Shown here: positions 13,307-26,097 of the stretch, piece after piece
Position numbering within the stretch: position 1 is the stretch's first letter
Layout of the letters: every line of letters begins with the position of its first letter
Source of the DNA: Gymnothorax reevesii
Taxonomy: Eukaryota > Chordata > Actinopteri > Anguilliformes > Muraenidae
Reading direction: 5' to 3'
Length of the DNA stretch: 64,000 nucleotides
Assembly (NCBI GenBank): GCA_029721435.1
Contig: CM056582.1
Span: forward strand, 36,600,611-36,664,610
Notes under the pieces: generated by a model
Database searches by the model: none
The model's input: only the letters and a program-made list of their open reading frames with translations
Told to the model about the DNA's origin: nothing
Program-made: the position numbers and the translations under genes

Positions 13307-16300
13307 AGTGACAGAATGCATCTTCCCTGTGTGTTGATTTGAATATTCCAGCACTTTAGTGACTGAATGCATCTTCCCTTTGTGTTGATTTGAATATTTC
13401 AGCATCCTAGAGACAGAATGCATCTTCCCTGTGTGTTGATTTAAATATTACAGAACTCTAGTGAAAGAATCATCTTCCTTTTGTGTTGATATGACTATTC
13501 CAGCAAGATAGTGATAGAATGCATCTTCTCTGTGTGTGATTTGAATATTCCAGCACTCTAGTGACAAAATGCATCTTCCTTGTGTGTTGATATGACTGTT
13601 CCAGCACTATAGTGACAGAATGCATCTTCTCGGTGTGTTGATTTGAATATTGCAGCACTCTAGTGACAGAATGCATCTTCCCTGTTTAATGATTTGAATA
13701 TGACAGCACTCTCGTGACAGAATGCATCTCCCCTGTGTGTTGGTTTGAATATTCCAGCACGCGAGTGACTGAATGCATCTTTCCTTTGTGTTAAGTTGAA
13801 TATTTCAGCATCCGAGAGACAGAATGCATCTTCCATGTTTGTTGATTTGAAAATTCCAGCACTCTAGTGACAGAATACATTTGCCCTGTGTGTTGATTTT
13901 AATATTCCAACATTTTTGTGACAGAATGCATCTTCTCTGCATGTTGATTCGAATATTAGAGCACTCTAGTGAAAGAATGTGTCTTCCCGGTGTGTTGATT
14001 TCAATATTCCACCACTATAGGGACAGAATGCATCTTCTTTGTGTGTTGATTTGAATATTCCAGCTCTAAAGTGACAGAATGCATCTTCTCTGTGTGTTGA
14101 TTTGAATATTCCAGCTCTAAAGTGACAGAATGCGTCTTCTCTGTGTGTTGATTCAAAAATTCCAGCACTCGAGTGACAGAATGCATCTTCTCTGTGTGTT
14201 GATTTGAATATTCCAGCTCTATAGTGACAGAATGCATCTTCCCTGTATGTTGATTTGAATATTCCAGCACTCTAGTTTCAGAATGCATCTTCTCTGCGTG
14301 TTGATTTGAATATTCTAGCACTCTAGTGACAGAATGCATCTTCCCTGTGTGTTGATTTGAATATTCCAGCACTAATGAGACGGAATGCATCTTCCCTGTG
14401 TGTTGATTTGAATATAATAGCGCTCTCGTGACAGAATGCATCTTCCCTGTTTGTTGATTTGAATATTCCAGCACGTTCGTGACAGAATGCATCTTCTCTG
14501 CGTGTTGATTCGAATATTCCAGCACTGTAGTGAAAGAATGTATCTTCCCTGTGTGTTGATTTCAATATTCCACCACAATAGTGACAGAATGCATCTTCTT
14601 TGTGTGTTGATTTGAATATTCCAACACTCTAGTGACAGAATGCATCTTCCCCGTGTGTTGATTTGAATATTCCAGCACTTTCGTGACAGAATGCATCTTC
14701 TCTGCATGTTGATTCGAATATTCCAACTCTATAGTGACAGAATGCATCTTCCCTGTGTGTTGATTTCAATATTCCACCACTATAGTGACAGAAGGCATCT
14801 TTTTTGTTTGTTGATTTGAATATTCCAGCTCTATAGTGACAGAATGCATCTTCTCTGTGTGTTGATTTGAATATTCCAGCACTTTCGTGACAGAATGCAT
14901 CGTCTTTGTTTGTTGATTTGAATATTCCAGCTCTATAGTGACAGAATGCATCATCTCTGTGTGTTGATTTGAATATTCCAGCACTCTAGAGACAGAATGC
15001 CTCTTCCCTGTGTGTTGATTTGAATATTCCAGCATTCTAGTGACAGAATGCATCTTCTCTGTGTGTTGATTTGAATATTCCAGCACTCTAGAGACAGAAT
15101 GCGTCTTCTTTGTGTCTTGATTTGAATATTTCAGCACTCTAGAGACAGAATGCCTCTTCCCTGTGTGTTGATTTGAATATTCCAGCACTCTAGTAACAGA
15201 ATGCATCTTCCCTGTGTGTTGATTCTAATATTTCAGCACGTTCGTGACAGAATGCATCTTCTCTGCGTGTTGATTCGAATATTCCAGCACTCTAGTGAAA
15301 GAATGAATCTTCCCTGTGTGTTGATTTGAATATTCCAGCTCTATAGTGACAGAATGCATCTTCCATGTATGTTGATTTGAATATTCCAGCACTCTAGTTA
15401 CAGAATGCATCTTCTCTGTGTGTTGATTTGAATATTCTAGCACTCTAGTGACAGAATGCATCTTCCCTGTGTGTTGATTTGAATATTCCAGCACTATAGA
15501 GATGGAATGCATCTTCCCTGTGTGTTGATTTGAATATTCCAGCAGTATAGTGACAGAATGCATCTTCTCTGTGTTGATTTGAATATTTCAGCACTCTAGT
15601 GACAGAATGCATCTTCCCTGTGTGTTGATTTGAATATTCCAGCACTCTAGTGACTGAATGCATCTTCCCTTTGTTTTGATTTGAATATTTCAGCATCCTG
15701 GAGACAGAATGCATCTTCCCTGTGTGTTGATTTAAATATTACAGAACTCTAGTGAAAGAATCATCTTCCTTTTGTGTTGATATGACTATTCCAGAACGAT
15801 AGTGATAGAATGCATCTTCCCTGTGTGTTGATTTGAATATTCCAGCAGTATAGTGACAGAATGCATCTTCTCTGTGTTGATTTGAATATTTCAGCACTCT
15901 AGTGACAGAATGGATCTTCCCTGTGTGTTGATTTGAATATTCCAGCACTCTAGTGACTGAGTGCATCTTCCCTTTGTGTTGATTTGAATATTTCAGCATC
16001 CTAGAGACAGAATGCCTCTTCCCTGTGTGTTGATTTAAATATTACAGAACTCTAGTGAAAGAATCATCTTCCTTTTGTGTTGATATGACTATTCCAGCAC
16101 TCTAGTGACAGAATGTATCTTCCCTGTGTGTTGATTTCAATATTCCAGCACTAAAGGGACAGAAGGCATCTTCCATGTTTGTTGATTTGAATATTCCAAC
16201 ACTCTAGTGACAGAATGCATCTTCCCTGTGTGTTGATTCGAATATTCCAGCACTTTTGTGACAGAATGCATCTTCTCTGCATGTTGATTCGAATATTCCA

Positions 16301-16613
16301 GCACTCTAGTGAAAGAATGTATCTTCCCTGTGTGTTGATTTCAATATTCCATCACTATCGGGACAGAATGCATCTTCTTTGTGTGTTGATTTGAATATTC
16401 CATCTCTATAGTGACAGAATGCATCTTCTTTGTGTGTTGATTTGAATATTCCAAAGCACTAGAGACAGAATGTGTCTTCTCTGTGTGTTGATTCGAAAAT
16501 TCCAGCACTCCAGTGACAGAATGCATCTTTTCTGTGTGTTGATTTGAATATTTTAGCACACTTGTGACAGAATGCATCTTCCCTGTGTGTTGATTTGAAT
16601 ATTTCAGCACTCC
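13307..16613 (+). repeat. 3,307-bp higher-order repeat, copy 1
   Basis: This is a unit of 65 monomers less 8 bases, repeated tandemly at 16614. The start is fixed because 13306 is T (CTCTAG) where the next unit's flank at 16613 is C (CTCCAG). Marker order is: CACTTTAGTGACTG, GAATCATC, TGTGTGTGATTT, CTGTTTAATG, CACGCGAGTGAC, GTGTTAAGTTG, GAATACATTTGCC, CAACATTTTTG, TCTTCCCGG, AGTTTCAG, AATATAATAGCGC, CATCGTC, AGTAACAG, ATAGAGATGG, CACTAAAGGGAC, TATCGGGAC and CCAAAGCACTAG. I count roughly eight single-base differences from copy 2, for example GATTCAAAAATTCC near 14151. Confidence 0.93.
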
Positions 16614-19600
16614 AGTGACAGAATGCATCTTCCCTGTGTGTTGATTTGAATATTCCAGCACTTTAGTGACTGAATGCATCTTCCCTTTGTGTTGATTTGA
16701 ATATTTCAGCATCCTAGAGACAGAATGCATCTTCCCTGTGTGTTGATTTAAATATTACAGAACTCTAGTGAAAGAATCATCTTCCTTTTGTGTTGATATG
16801 ACTATTCCAGCAAGATAGTGATAGAATGCATCTTCCCTGTGTGTGATTTGAATATTCCAGCACTCTAGTGACAAAATGCATCTTCCTTGTGTGTTGATAT
16901 GACTGTTCCAGCACTATAGTGACAGAATGCATCTTCTCGGTGTGTTGATTTGAATATTGCAGCACTCTAGTGACAGAATGCATCTTCCCTGTTTAATGAT
17001 TTGAATATGACAGCACTCTCGTGACAGAATGCATCTCCCCTGTGTGTTGGTTTGAATATTCCAGCACGCGAGTGACTGAATGCATCTTTCCTTTGTGTTA
17101 AGTTGAATATTTCAGCATCCGAGAGACAGAATGCATCTTCCATGTTTGTTGATTTGAAAATTCCAGCACTCTAGTGACAGAATACATTTGCCCTGTGTGT
17201 TGATTTTAATATTCCAACATTTTTGTGACAGAATGCATCTTCTCTGCATGTTGATTCGAATATTAGAGCACTCTAGTGAAAGAATGTGTCTTCCCGGTGT
17301 GTTGATTTCAATGTTCCACCACTATAGGGACAGAATGCATCTTCTTTGTGTGTTGATTTGAATATTCCAGCTCTAAAGTGACAGAATGCATCTTCTCTGT
17401 GTGTTGATTTGAATATTCCAGCTCTAAAGTGACAGAATGCGTCTTCTCTGTGTGTTGATTCGAAAATTCCAGCACTCGAGTGACAGAATGCATCTTCTCT
17501 GTGTGTTGATTTGAATATTCCAGCTCTATAGTGACAGAATGCATCTTCCCTGTATGTTGATTTGAATATTCCAGCACTCTAGTTTCAGAATGCATCTTCT
17601 CTGCGTGTTGATTTGAATATTCTAGCACTCTAGTGACAGAATGCATCTTCCCTGTGTGTTGATTTGAATATTCCAGCACTAATGAGACGGAATGCATCTT
17701 CCCTGTGTGTTGATTTGAATATAATAGCGCTCTCGTGACAGAATGCATCTTCCCTGTTTGTTGATTTGAATATTCCAGCACGTTCGTGACAGAATGCATC
17801 TTCTCTGCGTGTTGATTCGAATATTCCAGCACTGTAGTGAAAGAATGTATCTTCCCTGTGTGTTGATTTCAATATTCCACCACAATAGTGACAGAATGCA
17901 TCTTCTTTGTGTGTTGATTTGAATATTCCAACACTCTAGTGACAGAATGCATCTTCCCCGTGTGTTGATTTGAATATTCCAGCACTTTCGTGACAGAATG
18001 CATCTTCTCTGCATGTTGATTCGAATATTCCAACTCTATAGTGACAGAATGCATCTTCCCTGTGTGTTGATTTCAATATTCCACCACTATAGTGACAGAA
18101 GGCATCTTTTTTGTTTGTTGATTTGAATATTCCAGCTCTATAGTGACAGAATGCATCTTCTCTGTGTGTTGATTTGAATATTCCAGCACTTTCGTGACAG
18201 AATGCATCGTCTTTGTTTGTTGATTTGAATATTCCAGCTCTATAGTGACAGAATGCATCATCTCTGTGTGTTGATTTGAATATTCCAGCACTCTAGAGAC
18301 AGAATGCCTCTTCCCTGTGTGTTGATTTGAATATTCCAGCATTCTAGTGACAGAATGCATCTTCTCTGTGTGTTGATTTGAATATTCCAGCACTCTAGAG
18401 ACAGAATGCGTCTTCTTTGTGTCTTGATTTGAATATTCCAGCACTCTAGAGACAGAATGCCTCTTCCCTGTGTGTTGATTTGAATATTCCAGCACTCTAG
18501 TAACAGAATGCATCTTCCCTGTGTGTTGATTCTAATATTTCAGCACGTTCGTGACAGAATGCATCTTCTCTGCGTGTTGATTCGAATATTCCAGCACTCT
18601 AGTGAAAGAATGAATCTTCCCTGTGTGTTGATTTGAATATTCCAGCTCTATAGTGACAGAATGCATCTTCCATGTATGTTGATTTGAATATTCCAGCACT
18701 CTAGTTACAGAATGCATCTTCTCTGTGTGTTGATTTGAATATTCTAGCACTCTAGTGACAGAATGCATCTTCCCTGTGTGTTGATTTGAATATTCCAGCA
18801 CTATAGAGATGGAATGCATCTTCCCTGTGTGTTGATTTGAATATTCCAGCAGTATAGTGACAGAATGCATCTTCTCTGTGTTGATTTGAATATTTCAGCA
18901 CTCTAGTGACAGAATGCATCTTCCCTGTGTGTTGATTTGAATATTCCAGCACTCTAGTGACTGAATGCATCTTCCCTTTATTTTGATTTGAATATTTCAG
19001 CATCCTGGAGACAGAATGCATCTTCCCTGTGTGTTGATTTAAATATTACAGAACTCTAGTGAAAGAATCATCTTCCTTTTGTGTTGATATGACTATTCCA
19101 GAACGATAGTGATAGAATGCATCTTCCCTGTGTGTTGATTTGAATATTCCAGCAGTATAGTGACAGAATGCATCTTCTCTGTGTTGATTTGAATATTTCA
19201 GCACTCTAGTGACAGAATGGATCTTCCCTGTGTGTTGATTTGAATATTCCAGCACTCTAGTGACTGAGTGCATCTTCCCTTTGTGTTGATTTGAATATTT
19301 CAGCATCCTAGAGACAGAATGCCTCTTCCCTGTGTGTTGATTTAAATATTACAGAACTCTAGTGAAAGAATCATCTTCCTTTTGTGTTGATATGACTATT
19401 CCAGCACTCTAGTGACAGAATGTATCTTCCCTGTGTGTTGATTTCAATATTCCAGCACTAAAGGGACAGAAGGCATCTTCCATGTTTGTTGATTTGAATA
19501 TTCCAACACTCTAGTGACAGAATGCATCTTCCCTGTGTGTTGATTCGAATATTCCAGCACTTTTGTGACAGAATGCATCTTCTCTGCATGTTGATTCGAA

Positions 19601-19920
19601 TATTCCAGCACTCTAGTGAAAGAATGTATCTTCCCTGTGTGTTGATTTCAATATTCCATCACTATCGGGACAGAATGCATCTTCTTTGTGTGTTGATTTG
19701 AATATTCCATCTCTATAGTGACAGAATGCATCTTCTTTGTGTGTTGATTTGAATATTCCAAAGCACTAGAGACAGAATGTGTCTTCTCTGTGTGCTGATT
19801 CGAAAATTCCAGCACTCCAGTGACAGAATGCATCTTTTCTGTGTGTTGATTTGAATATTTTAGCACACTTGTGACAGAATGCATCTTCCCTGTGTGTTGA
19901 TTTGAATATTTCAGCACTCC
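16614..19920 (+). repeat. 3,307-bp higher-order repeat, copy 2
   Basis: This is the second copy of the 13307 unit. Private changes include CAATGTTCCACC near 17309, CCTTTATTTTG near 18977 and TGTGCTGATTCG near 19794. After 19920 the two tracks part: copy 1's flank continues to CACTTTAGTGACTG, while here the sequence goes to TGTTTATTTG and GCATCGTAG. The order from about 16.7 to 20.5 kb recurs near 24.6-28.2 kb at a displacement that steps down from 7,936 to 7,783 to 7,732 bp. That corresponds to loss of three monomers and then one monomer in the 25-28 kb version. Confidence 0.92.
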
Positions 19921-20521
19921 AGTGACAGAATGCATCTTCCCTGTGTGTTTATTTGAATATTCCAGCATCGTAGAGACAGAGTGCATCTTCCCTGTGTGTT
20001 GATTCGAATATTACAGCACTGTAGTGACAGAATGCATCATCCCTGTGTGTTGATTTGAATATTCCAACATTCTAGTGACAGAATGCATCTTCCCTGTGTG
20101 TTGATTTGAATATTCCAGCACTTTTGTGACAAGTGCATCTTCTCTGCATGTTGATTCGAATATTCCAGCACTCTAGTGAAAGACTGTATCTTCCCTGTGT
20201 GTTGATTTCAATATTCCATCACTATCGGTACAGAATGCATCTTCTTAGTGTGTTGATTTTAATATTCCAGCTTTATAGTGACAGAATGCATCTTCCCTGT
20301 GTGTTGATTTGAATATTCCAGCACGTTCGTGACAGAATGCATCTTCTCTGCGTGTTGATCGAATATTCCAGCACTCTAGTGAAAGAATGTCTCTTCCCTG
20401 TGTGTTGATTTTAATATTCCACCACTCTAGTGACAGAATGCATCTTCGTTGTTTGTTGATTTGAATATTCCAGCACTCTAGTGACAGAATGCATCTTCTT
20501 TGTGTGTTGATTTGAATATTC
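19921..20521 (+). repeat. Satellite block carrying the TATCGGTAC marker
   Basis: A set of monomers with rare variants: GCATCGTAGAGACAGAG, GATTCGAATATTACAG, GCATCATCC, GTGACAAGTGC (near 20127, a short monomer), AAAGACTG, TATCGGTAC (near 20225), GTTGATCGAAT (near 20355, one base short) and CATCTTCGTTG. The same cassette recurs near 27.7-28.2, 32.1-32.6 and 38.0-38.4 kb, and in the 52.7-58.3 kb region. No gene is seen. Confidence 0.85.
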
Positions 20522-21335
20522 CAGCACTGCAGAGACAGAATGCATCTTCCCTGTGTGTTGATTTGAATATTCCAGCACTCTAGTGACAGAATGTATCTTC
20601 CCTGTGTGTTGATATCTATATTCCAGCACTATAGGGACAGAAGGCATCTTCCATGTTTGTTGATTTGAATATTCCAGCACTCTAGTGACAGAATGCATCT
20701 TCTCTGTGTGTTGATTTGAATATTCCAGCACTGTAGGGACAGAATGCGTCTTCCCTGTGTGTTGATTTGAATATCCCAGCACTCTAGTGACAGAATGCAT
20801 CTTCCCTGTGTGTTGATTAAAATATTGTAGTACTCCAGTGAAAGAATGCATCTTCCTTGTGTGTTGATTTGAATATTCCAGCACTCTGGTGACAGAATGC
20901 ATCTTCCCTGTGTGTTGATTTGAATATTCCAGGACTCTAGTGACAGAATGCATCTTCCCTGTGTGCTGATTTAAATATTACAGCACTCTAGTGACAGAAT
21001 GCCTCTTCCCTGTGTGTTGATTTGAATTTTCCATTACTTTAGAAACAGAATGCAGCTTCCCTGTCTGTTGATTTGACTGTTCCAGCACGATAGTGACAGA
21101 ATGCATCTTCTCTGTGTGTTGATTTGAATATCACATCATTATAGTGACAGAATGCATCTTCTCTGTGTGTTGATTTGAATATTCCAGCACTCTAGTGACA
21201 GAATGCATCTTCCCTGTGTGTTGATTTACATATTCAAGCACTCTAGTGACAGAATTCATCTTCCCTGTTTGTTGATTTGAATATTCCAGCAGTATAGTGA
21301 CAGAATGCATCTTCTCTGTGTTGATTTGAATATTT
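20522..21335 (+). repeat. 814-bp higher-order repeat, copy 1
   Basis: This is a unit of 16 monomers less 2 bases, repeated at 21336 with displacement 814 bp. It begins inside a CACTGCAGAGAC monomer and runs through GATATCTATATTCC, TATAGGGACAGAAGG, AATATCCCAGC, GATTAAAATATTGTAG, CCAGGACTC, TGCTGATTTAAAT, a TTCCATTACTTTAG monomer and TTACATATTCAAGC to a CTCTGTGTTG monomer that supplies the 2-base deficit. A private change is AATATCACATC near 21127. Confidence 0.88.
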
Positions 21336-22107
21336 CAGCACTGCAGAGACAGAATGCATCTTCCCTGTGTGTTGATTTGAATATTCCAGCACTCTAGTGA
21401 CAGAATGTATCTTCCCTGTGTGTTGATATCTATATTCCAGCACTATAGGGACAGAAGGCATCTTCCATGTTTGTTGATTTGAATATTCCAGCACTCTAGT
21501 GACAGAATGCATCTTCTCTGTGTGTTGATTTGAATATTCCAGCACTGTAGGGACAGAATGCGTCTTCCCTGTGTGTTGATTTGAATATCCCAGCACTCTA
21601 GTGACAGAATGCATCTTCCCTGTGTGTTGATTAAAATATTGTAGTACTCCAGTGAAAGAATGCATCTTCCTTGTGTGTTGATTTGAATATTCCAGCACTC
21701 TGGTGACAGAATGCATCTTCCCTGTGTGTTGATTTGAATATTCCAGGACTCTAGTGACAGAATGCATCTTCCCTGTGTGCTGATTTAAATATTACAGCAC
21801 TCTAGTGACAGAATGCCTCTTCCCTGTGTGTTGATTTGAATTTTCCATTACTTTAGAAACAGAATGCAGCTTCCCTGTCTGTTGATTTGACTGTTCCAGC
21901 ACGATAGTGACAGAATGCATCTTCTCTGTGTGTTGATTTGAATATTCCATCATTATAGTGACAGAATGCATCTTCTCTGTGTGTTGATTTGAATATTCCA
22001 GCACTCTAGTGACAGAATGCATCTTCCCTGTGTGTTGATTTACATATTCAAGCACTCTAGTGACAGAATTCATCTTCCCTGTGTGTTGATTTGAATATTC
22101 CAGCACT
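21336..22107 (+). repeat. 814-bp higher-order repeat, copy 2
   Basis: This is the second copy of the 20522 unit. The join at 21333-21337 reads TTTCAGCACTGC where copy 1 reads TTCCAGCACTGC, so a monomer ending in AATATTTCAG was joined in register to the CACTGCAG monomer. The match to copy 1 ends near 22,107, where AGCACTTTAG replaces AGCAGTATAG. It is followed by the GAATCATC / CTGTTTAATG order shared with many other blocks. Confidence 0.87.
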
Positions 22108-23592
22108 TTAGTGACTGAATGCATCTTCCCTTTGTGTTGATTTGAATATTTCAGCATCCTAGAGACAGAATGCATCTTCCCTGTGTGTTGATTTTAATAT
22201 AACAGAACTCTAGTGAAAGAATCATCTTCCTTTTGTGTTGATATGACTATTCCAGCACGATAGTGATAAAATGCATCTTCTCTGTGTGTGATTTGAATAT
22301 TCCAGCACTCTAGTGACAAAATGCATCTTCCTTGTGTGTTGATATGACTGTTCCAGCACTATAGTGACAGAATGCACCTTCTCGGTGTGTTGATTTGAAT
22401 ATTGCAGCACTCTAGTGACAGAATGCATCTTCCCTGTTTAATGATTTGAATATGACAGCACTCTCGTGACAGAATGCATCTCCCCTGTGTGTTGGTTTGA
22501 ATATTCCAGCACGCTAGTGACTGAATGCATCTTCCCTTTGTGTGAAGTTGAATATTTCAGCATCCGAGAGACAGAATGCATCTTCCATGTTTGTTGATTT
22601 GAAAATTCCAGCACTCTAGTGACAGAATACATTTGCCCTGTGTGTTGATTTTAATATTCCAACACTTTTGTGACAGAATGCATCTTCTCTGCATGTTGAT
22701 TCGAATATTAGAGCACTCTAGCGAAAGAATGTATCTTCCCGGTGTGTTGATTTCAATATTCCACCACTATAGGGACAGAATGCATCTTCTTTGTGTGTTG
22801 ATTTGAATATTCCAGCTCTAAAGTGACAGAATGCATCTTCTCTGTGTGTTGATTTGAATATTCCAGCACTCTAGAGACAGAATGCGTCTTCTCTGTGTGT
22901 TGATTCGAAAATTCCAGCACTCGAGTGACAGAATGCATCTTCTCTGTGTGTTGATTTGAATATTCCAGCTCTATAGTGATAGAATCCATCTTCCCTGTAT
23001 GTTGATTTGAATATTCCAGCACTCTAGTTTCAGAATGCATCTTCTCTGTGTGTTGACTTGAATATTCTAGCACTCTAGTGACAGAAGGCATCTTCCATGT
23101 TTGTTGATTTGAATATTCCAGCACTCTAGTGACAGAATGCATCTTCTCTGTGTGTTGATTTGAATATTCCAGCACTGTAGGGACAGAATGCGTCTTCCCT
23201 GTGTGTTGATTTGAATATCCCAGCACTCTAGTGACAGAATGCATCTTCCCTGTGTGTTGATTAAAATATTGTAGTACTCCAGTGAAAGAATGCATCTTCC
23301 TTGTGTGTTGATTTGAATATTCCAGCACTCTAGTGACAGAATGCATCTTCCTTGTGTGCTGATTTAAATATTACAGCACTCTAGTGACAGAATGCCTCTT
23401 CCCTGTGTGTTGATTTGAATTTTCCATTACTTTAGAAACAGAATGCAGCTTCCCTGTCTGTTGATTTGACTGTTCCAGCACGATAGTGACAGAATGCATC
23501 TTCTCTGTGTGTTGATTTGAATATTCCATCATTATCGTGACAGAATGCATCTTCTCTGTGTGTTGATTTGAATATTCCAGCACTCTAGTGAC
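22108..23592 (+). repeat. Satellite block shared with 29.1-30.3 and 33.4-34.8 kb
   Basis: The marker order is CACTTTAGTGACTG, GAATCATC, TGTGTGTGATTT, CTGTTTAATG, TGTGTGAAGTTG, GAATACATTTGCC, TCTTCCCGG, AGTGATAGAAT, AGTTTCAG, GTTGACTTGAAT, GACAGAAGGC, AATATCCCAGC and GATTAAAATATTGTAG. The same order appears at 33.4-34.8 kb with a constant displacement of 11,339 bp. The CTCTAGCGAAAG monomer near 22716 is a private change. No gene is seen. Confidence 0.85.
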
Positions 23593-24404
23593 AGAATGCA
23601 TCTTCCCTGTGTGTTGATTTAAATATTCAAGCACTCTAGTGACAGAATTCATCTTCCCTGTGTGTTGATTTGAATATTCCAGCAGTATAGTGACAGAATG
23701 CATCTTCTCTGTGTTGATTTGAATATTTCAGCACTCTAGTGACAGAATGCATCTTCCCTGTGTGTTGATTTGAATATTCCAGCACTTTAGTGACTGAATG
23801 CATCTTCCCTTTGTGTTGATTTGAATATTTCAGCATCCTAGAGACAGAATGCATCTTCCCTGTGTGTTGATTTAAATATTAGAGAACTCTAGTGAAAGAA
23901 TCATCTTCCTTTTGTGTTGATATGACTATTCCAGCACGATAGTGATAGAATGCATCTTCTCTGTGTGTGATTTGAATATTCCAGCACTCTAGTGACAAAA
24001 TGCATCTTCCTTGTGTGTTGATATGACTGTTCCAGCACTACAGTGACAGAATGCATCTTCTCGGTGTGTTGATTTGAATATTGCAGCACTCTAGTGACAG
24101 AATGCATCTTCCCTGTTTAATGATTTGAATATGACAGCACTCTCGTGACAGAATGCATCTCCCCTGTGTGTTGGTTTGAATATTCCAGCACGCTAGTGAC
24201 TGAATGCATCTTCCCTTTGTGTTAAGTTGAATATTTCAGCATCCGAGAGACAGAATGCATCTTCCATGTTTGTTGATTTGAAAATTCCAGCACTCTAGTG
24301 ACAGAATACATTTGCCCTGTGTGTTGATTTTAATATTCCAACACTTTTGTGACAGAATGCATCTTCTCTGCATGTTGATTCGAATATTAGAGCACTCTAG
24401 TGAA
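23593..24404 (+). repeat. 812-bp higher-order repeat, copy 1
   Basis: This is a unit of 16 monomers less 4 bases, repeated at 24405 with displacement 812 bp. The deficit matches three short monomer types inside it: CTCTGTGTTG (-2), GAATCATC (-1) and TGTGTGTGATTT (-1). It ends with GATTCGAATATTAGAGCAC and a GTGAAAGAATG monomer. This module (GAATTC, short monomers, CTGTTTAATG, GTTAAGTTG) is one of the most frequently re-used in the window. Confidence 0.9.
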
Positions 24405-25216
24405 AGAATGCATCTTCCCTGTGTGTTGATTTAAATATTCAAGCACTCTAGTGACAGAATTCATCTTCCCTGTGTGTTGATTTGAATATTCCAGCAGTAT
24501 AGTGACAGAATGCATCTTCTCTGTGTTGATTTGAATATTTCAGCACTCTAGTGACAGAATGCATCTTCCCTGTGTGTTCATTTGAATATTCCAGCACTTT
24601 AGTGACTGAATGCATCTTCCCTTTGTGTTGATTTGAATATTTCAGCATCCTAGAGACAGAATGCATCTTCCCTGTGTGTTGATTTAAATATTACAGAACT
24701 CTAGTGAAAGAATCATCTTCCTTTTGTGTTGATATGACTATTCCAGCAAGATAGTGATAGAATGCATCTTCTCTGTGTGTGATTTGAATATTCCAGCACT
24801 CGAGTGACAAAATGCATCTTCCTTGTGTGTTGATATGACTGTTCCAGCACTATAGTGACAGAATGCATCTTCTCGGTGTGTTGATTTGAATATTGCAGCA
24901 CTCTAGTGACAGAATGCATCTTCCCTGTTTAATGATTTGAATATGACAGCACTCTCGTGACAGAATGCATCTCCCCTGTGTGTTGGTTTGAATATTCCAG
25001 CACGCGAGTGACTGAATGCATCTTTCCTTTGTGTTAAGTTGAATATTTCAGCATCCGAGAGACAGAATGCATCTTCCATGTTTGTTGATTTGAAAATTCC
25101 AGCACTCTAGTGACAGAATACATTTGCCCTGTGTGTTGATTTTAATATTCCAACATTTTTGTGACAGAATGCATCTTCTCTGCATGTTGATTCGAATATT
25201 AGAGCACTCTAGTGAA
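24405..25216 (+). repeat. 812-bp higher-order repeat, copy 2
   Basis: This is the second copy of the 23593 unit. At the join the monomer reads GTGAAAGAATGCATCTTCCC, combining the GTGAAAG start of one monomer type with the GCATC body of another; the usual partner of GTGAAAGAATG is TATC or TGTC. Private differences include TTCATTTGAATATTCC near 24577 and CACTCGAGTGACAAAATG near 24798. The homologous stretch at 34.8-35.8 kb has only one copy of this unit. Confidence 0.9.
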
Positions 25217-26097
25217 AGAATGTGTCTTCCCGGTGTGTTGATTTCAATATTCCACCACTATAGGGACAGAATGCATCTTCTTTGTGTGTTGATTTGAATA
25301 TTCCAGCTCTAAAGTGACAGAATGCATCTTCCCTGTATGTTGATTTGAATATTCCAGCACTCTAGTTTCAGAATGCATCTTCTCTGTGTGTTGATTTGAA
25401 TATTCTAGCACTCTAGTGACAGAATGCATCTTCCCTGTGTGTTGATTCGAATATTCCAGCACTATAGAGACGGAATGCATCTTCCCTGTGTGTTGATTTG
25501 AATATAATAGCGCTCTCGTGACAGAATGCATCTTCCCTGTTTGTTGATTTGAATATTCCAGCACGTTCGTGACAGAATGCATCTTCTCTGCGTGTTGATT
25601 CGAATATTCCAGCACTGTAGTGAAAGAATGTATCTTCCCTGTGTGTTGATTTCAATATTCCACCACAATAGTGACAGAATGCATCTTCTTTGTGTGTTGA
25701 TTTGAATATTCCAACACTCTAGTGACAGAATGCATCTTCCCCGTGTGTTGATTTGAATATTCCAGCACTTTCGTGACAGAATGCATCTTCTCTGCATGTT
25801 GATTCGAATATTCCAACTCTATAGTGACAGAATGCATCTTCCCTGTGTGTTGATTTCAATATTCCACCACTATAGTGACAGAAGGCATCTTCTTTGTTTG
25901 TTGATTTGAATATTCCAGCTCTATAGTGACAGAATGCATCTTCTCTGTGTGTTGATTTGAATATTCCAGCACTTTCGTGACAGAATGCATCGTCTTTGTT
26001 TGTTGATTTGAATATTCCAGCTCTATAGTGACAGAATGCATCATCTCTGTGTGTTGATTTGAATATTCCAGCACTCTAGAGACAGAATGCCTCTTCC
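25217..26097 (+). repeat. Satellite block homologous to 17.3-18.3 kb
   Basis: This follows 17.28-18.3 kb but lacks three monomers after TCTAAAGTGAC (displacement drops from 7,936 to 7,783 bp). Markers are TCTTCCCGG, AGTTTCAG, AATATAATAGCGC, CACCACAATAG, TTTCGTG, CATCGTC and CATCATC. It leads directly into the 4.3-kb unit. No gene is seen. Confidence 0.85.
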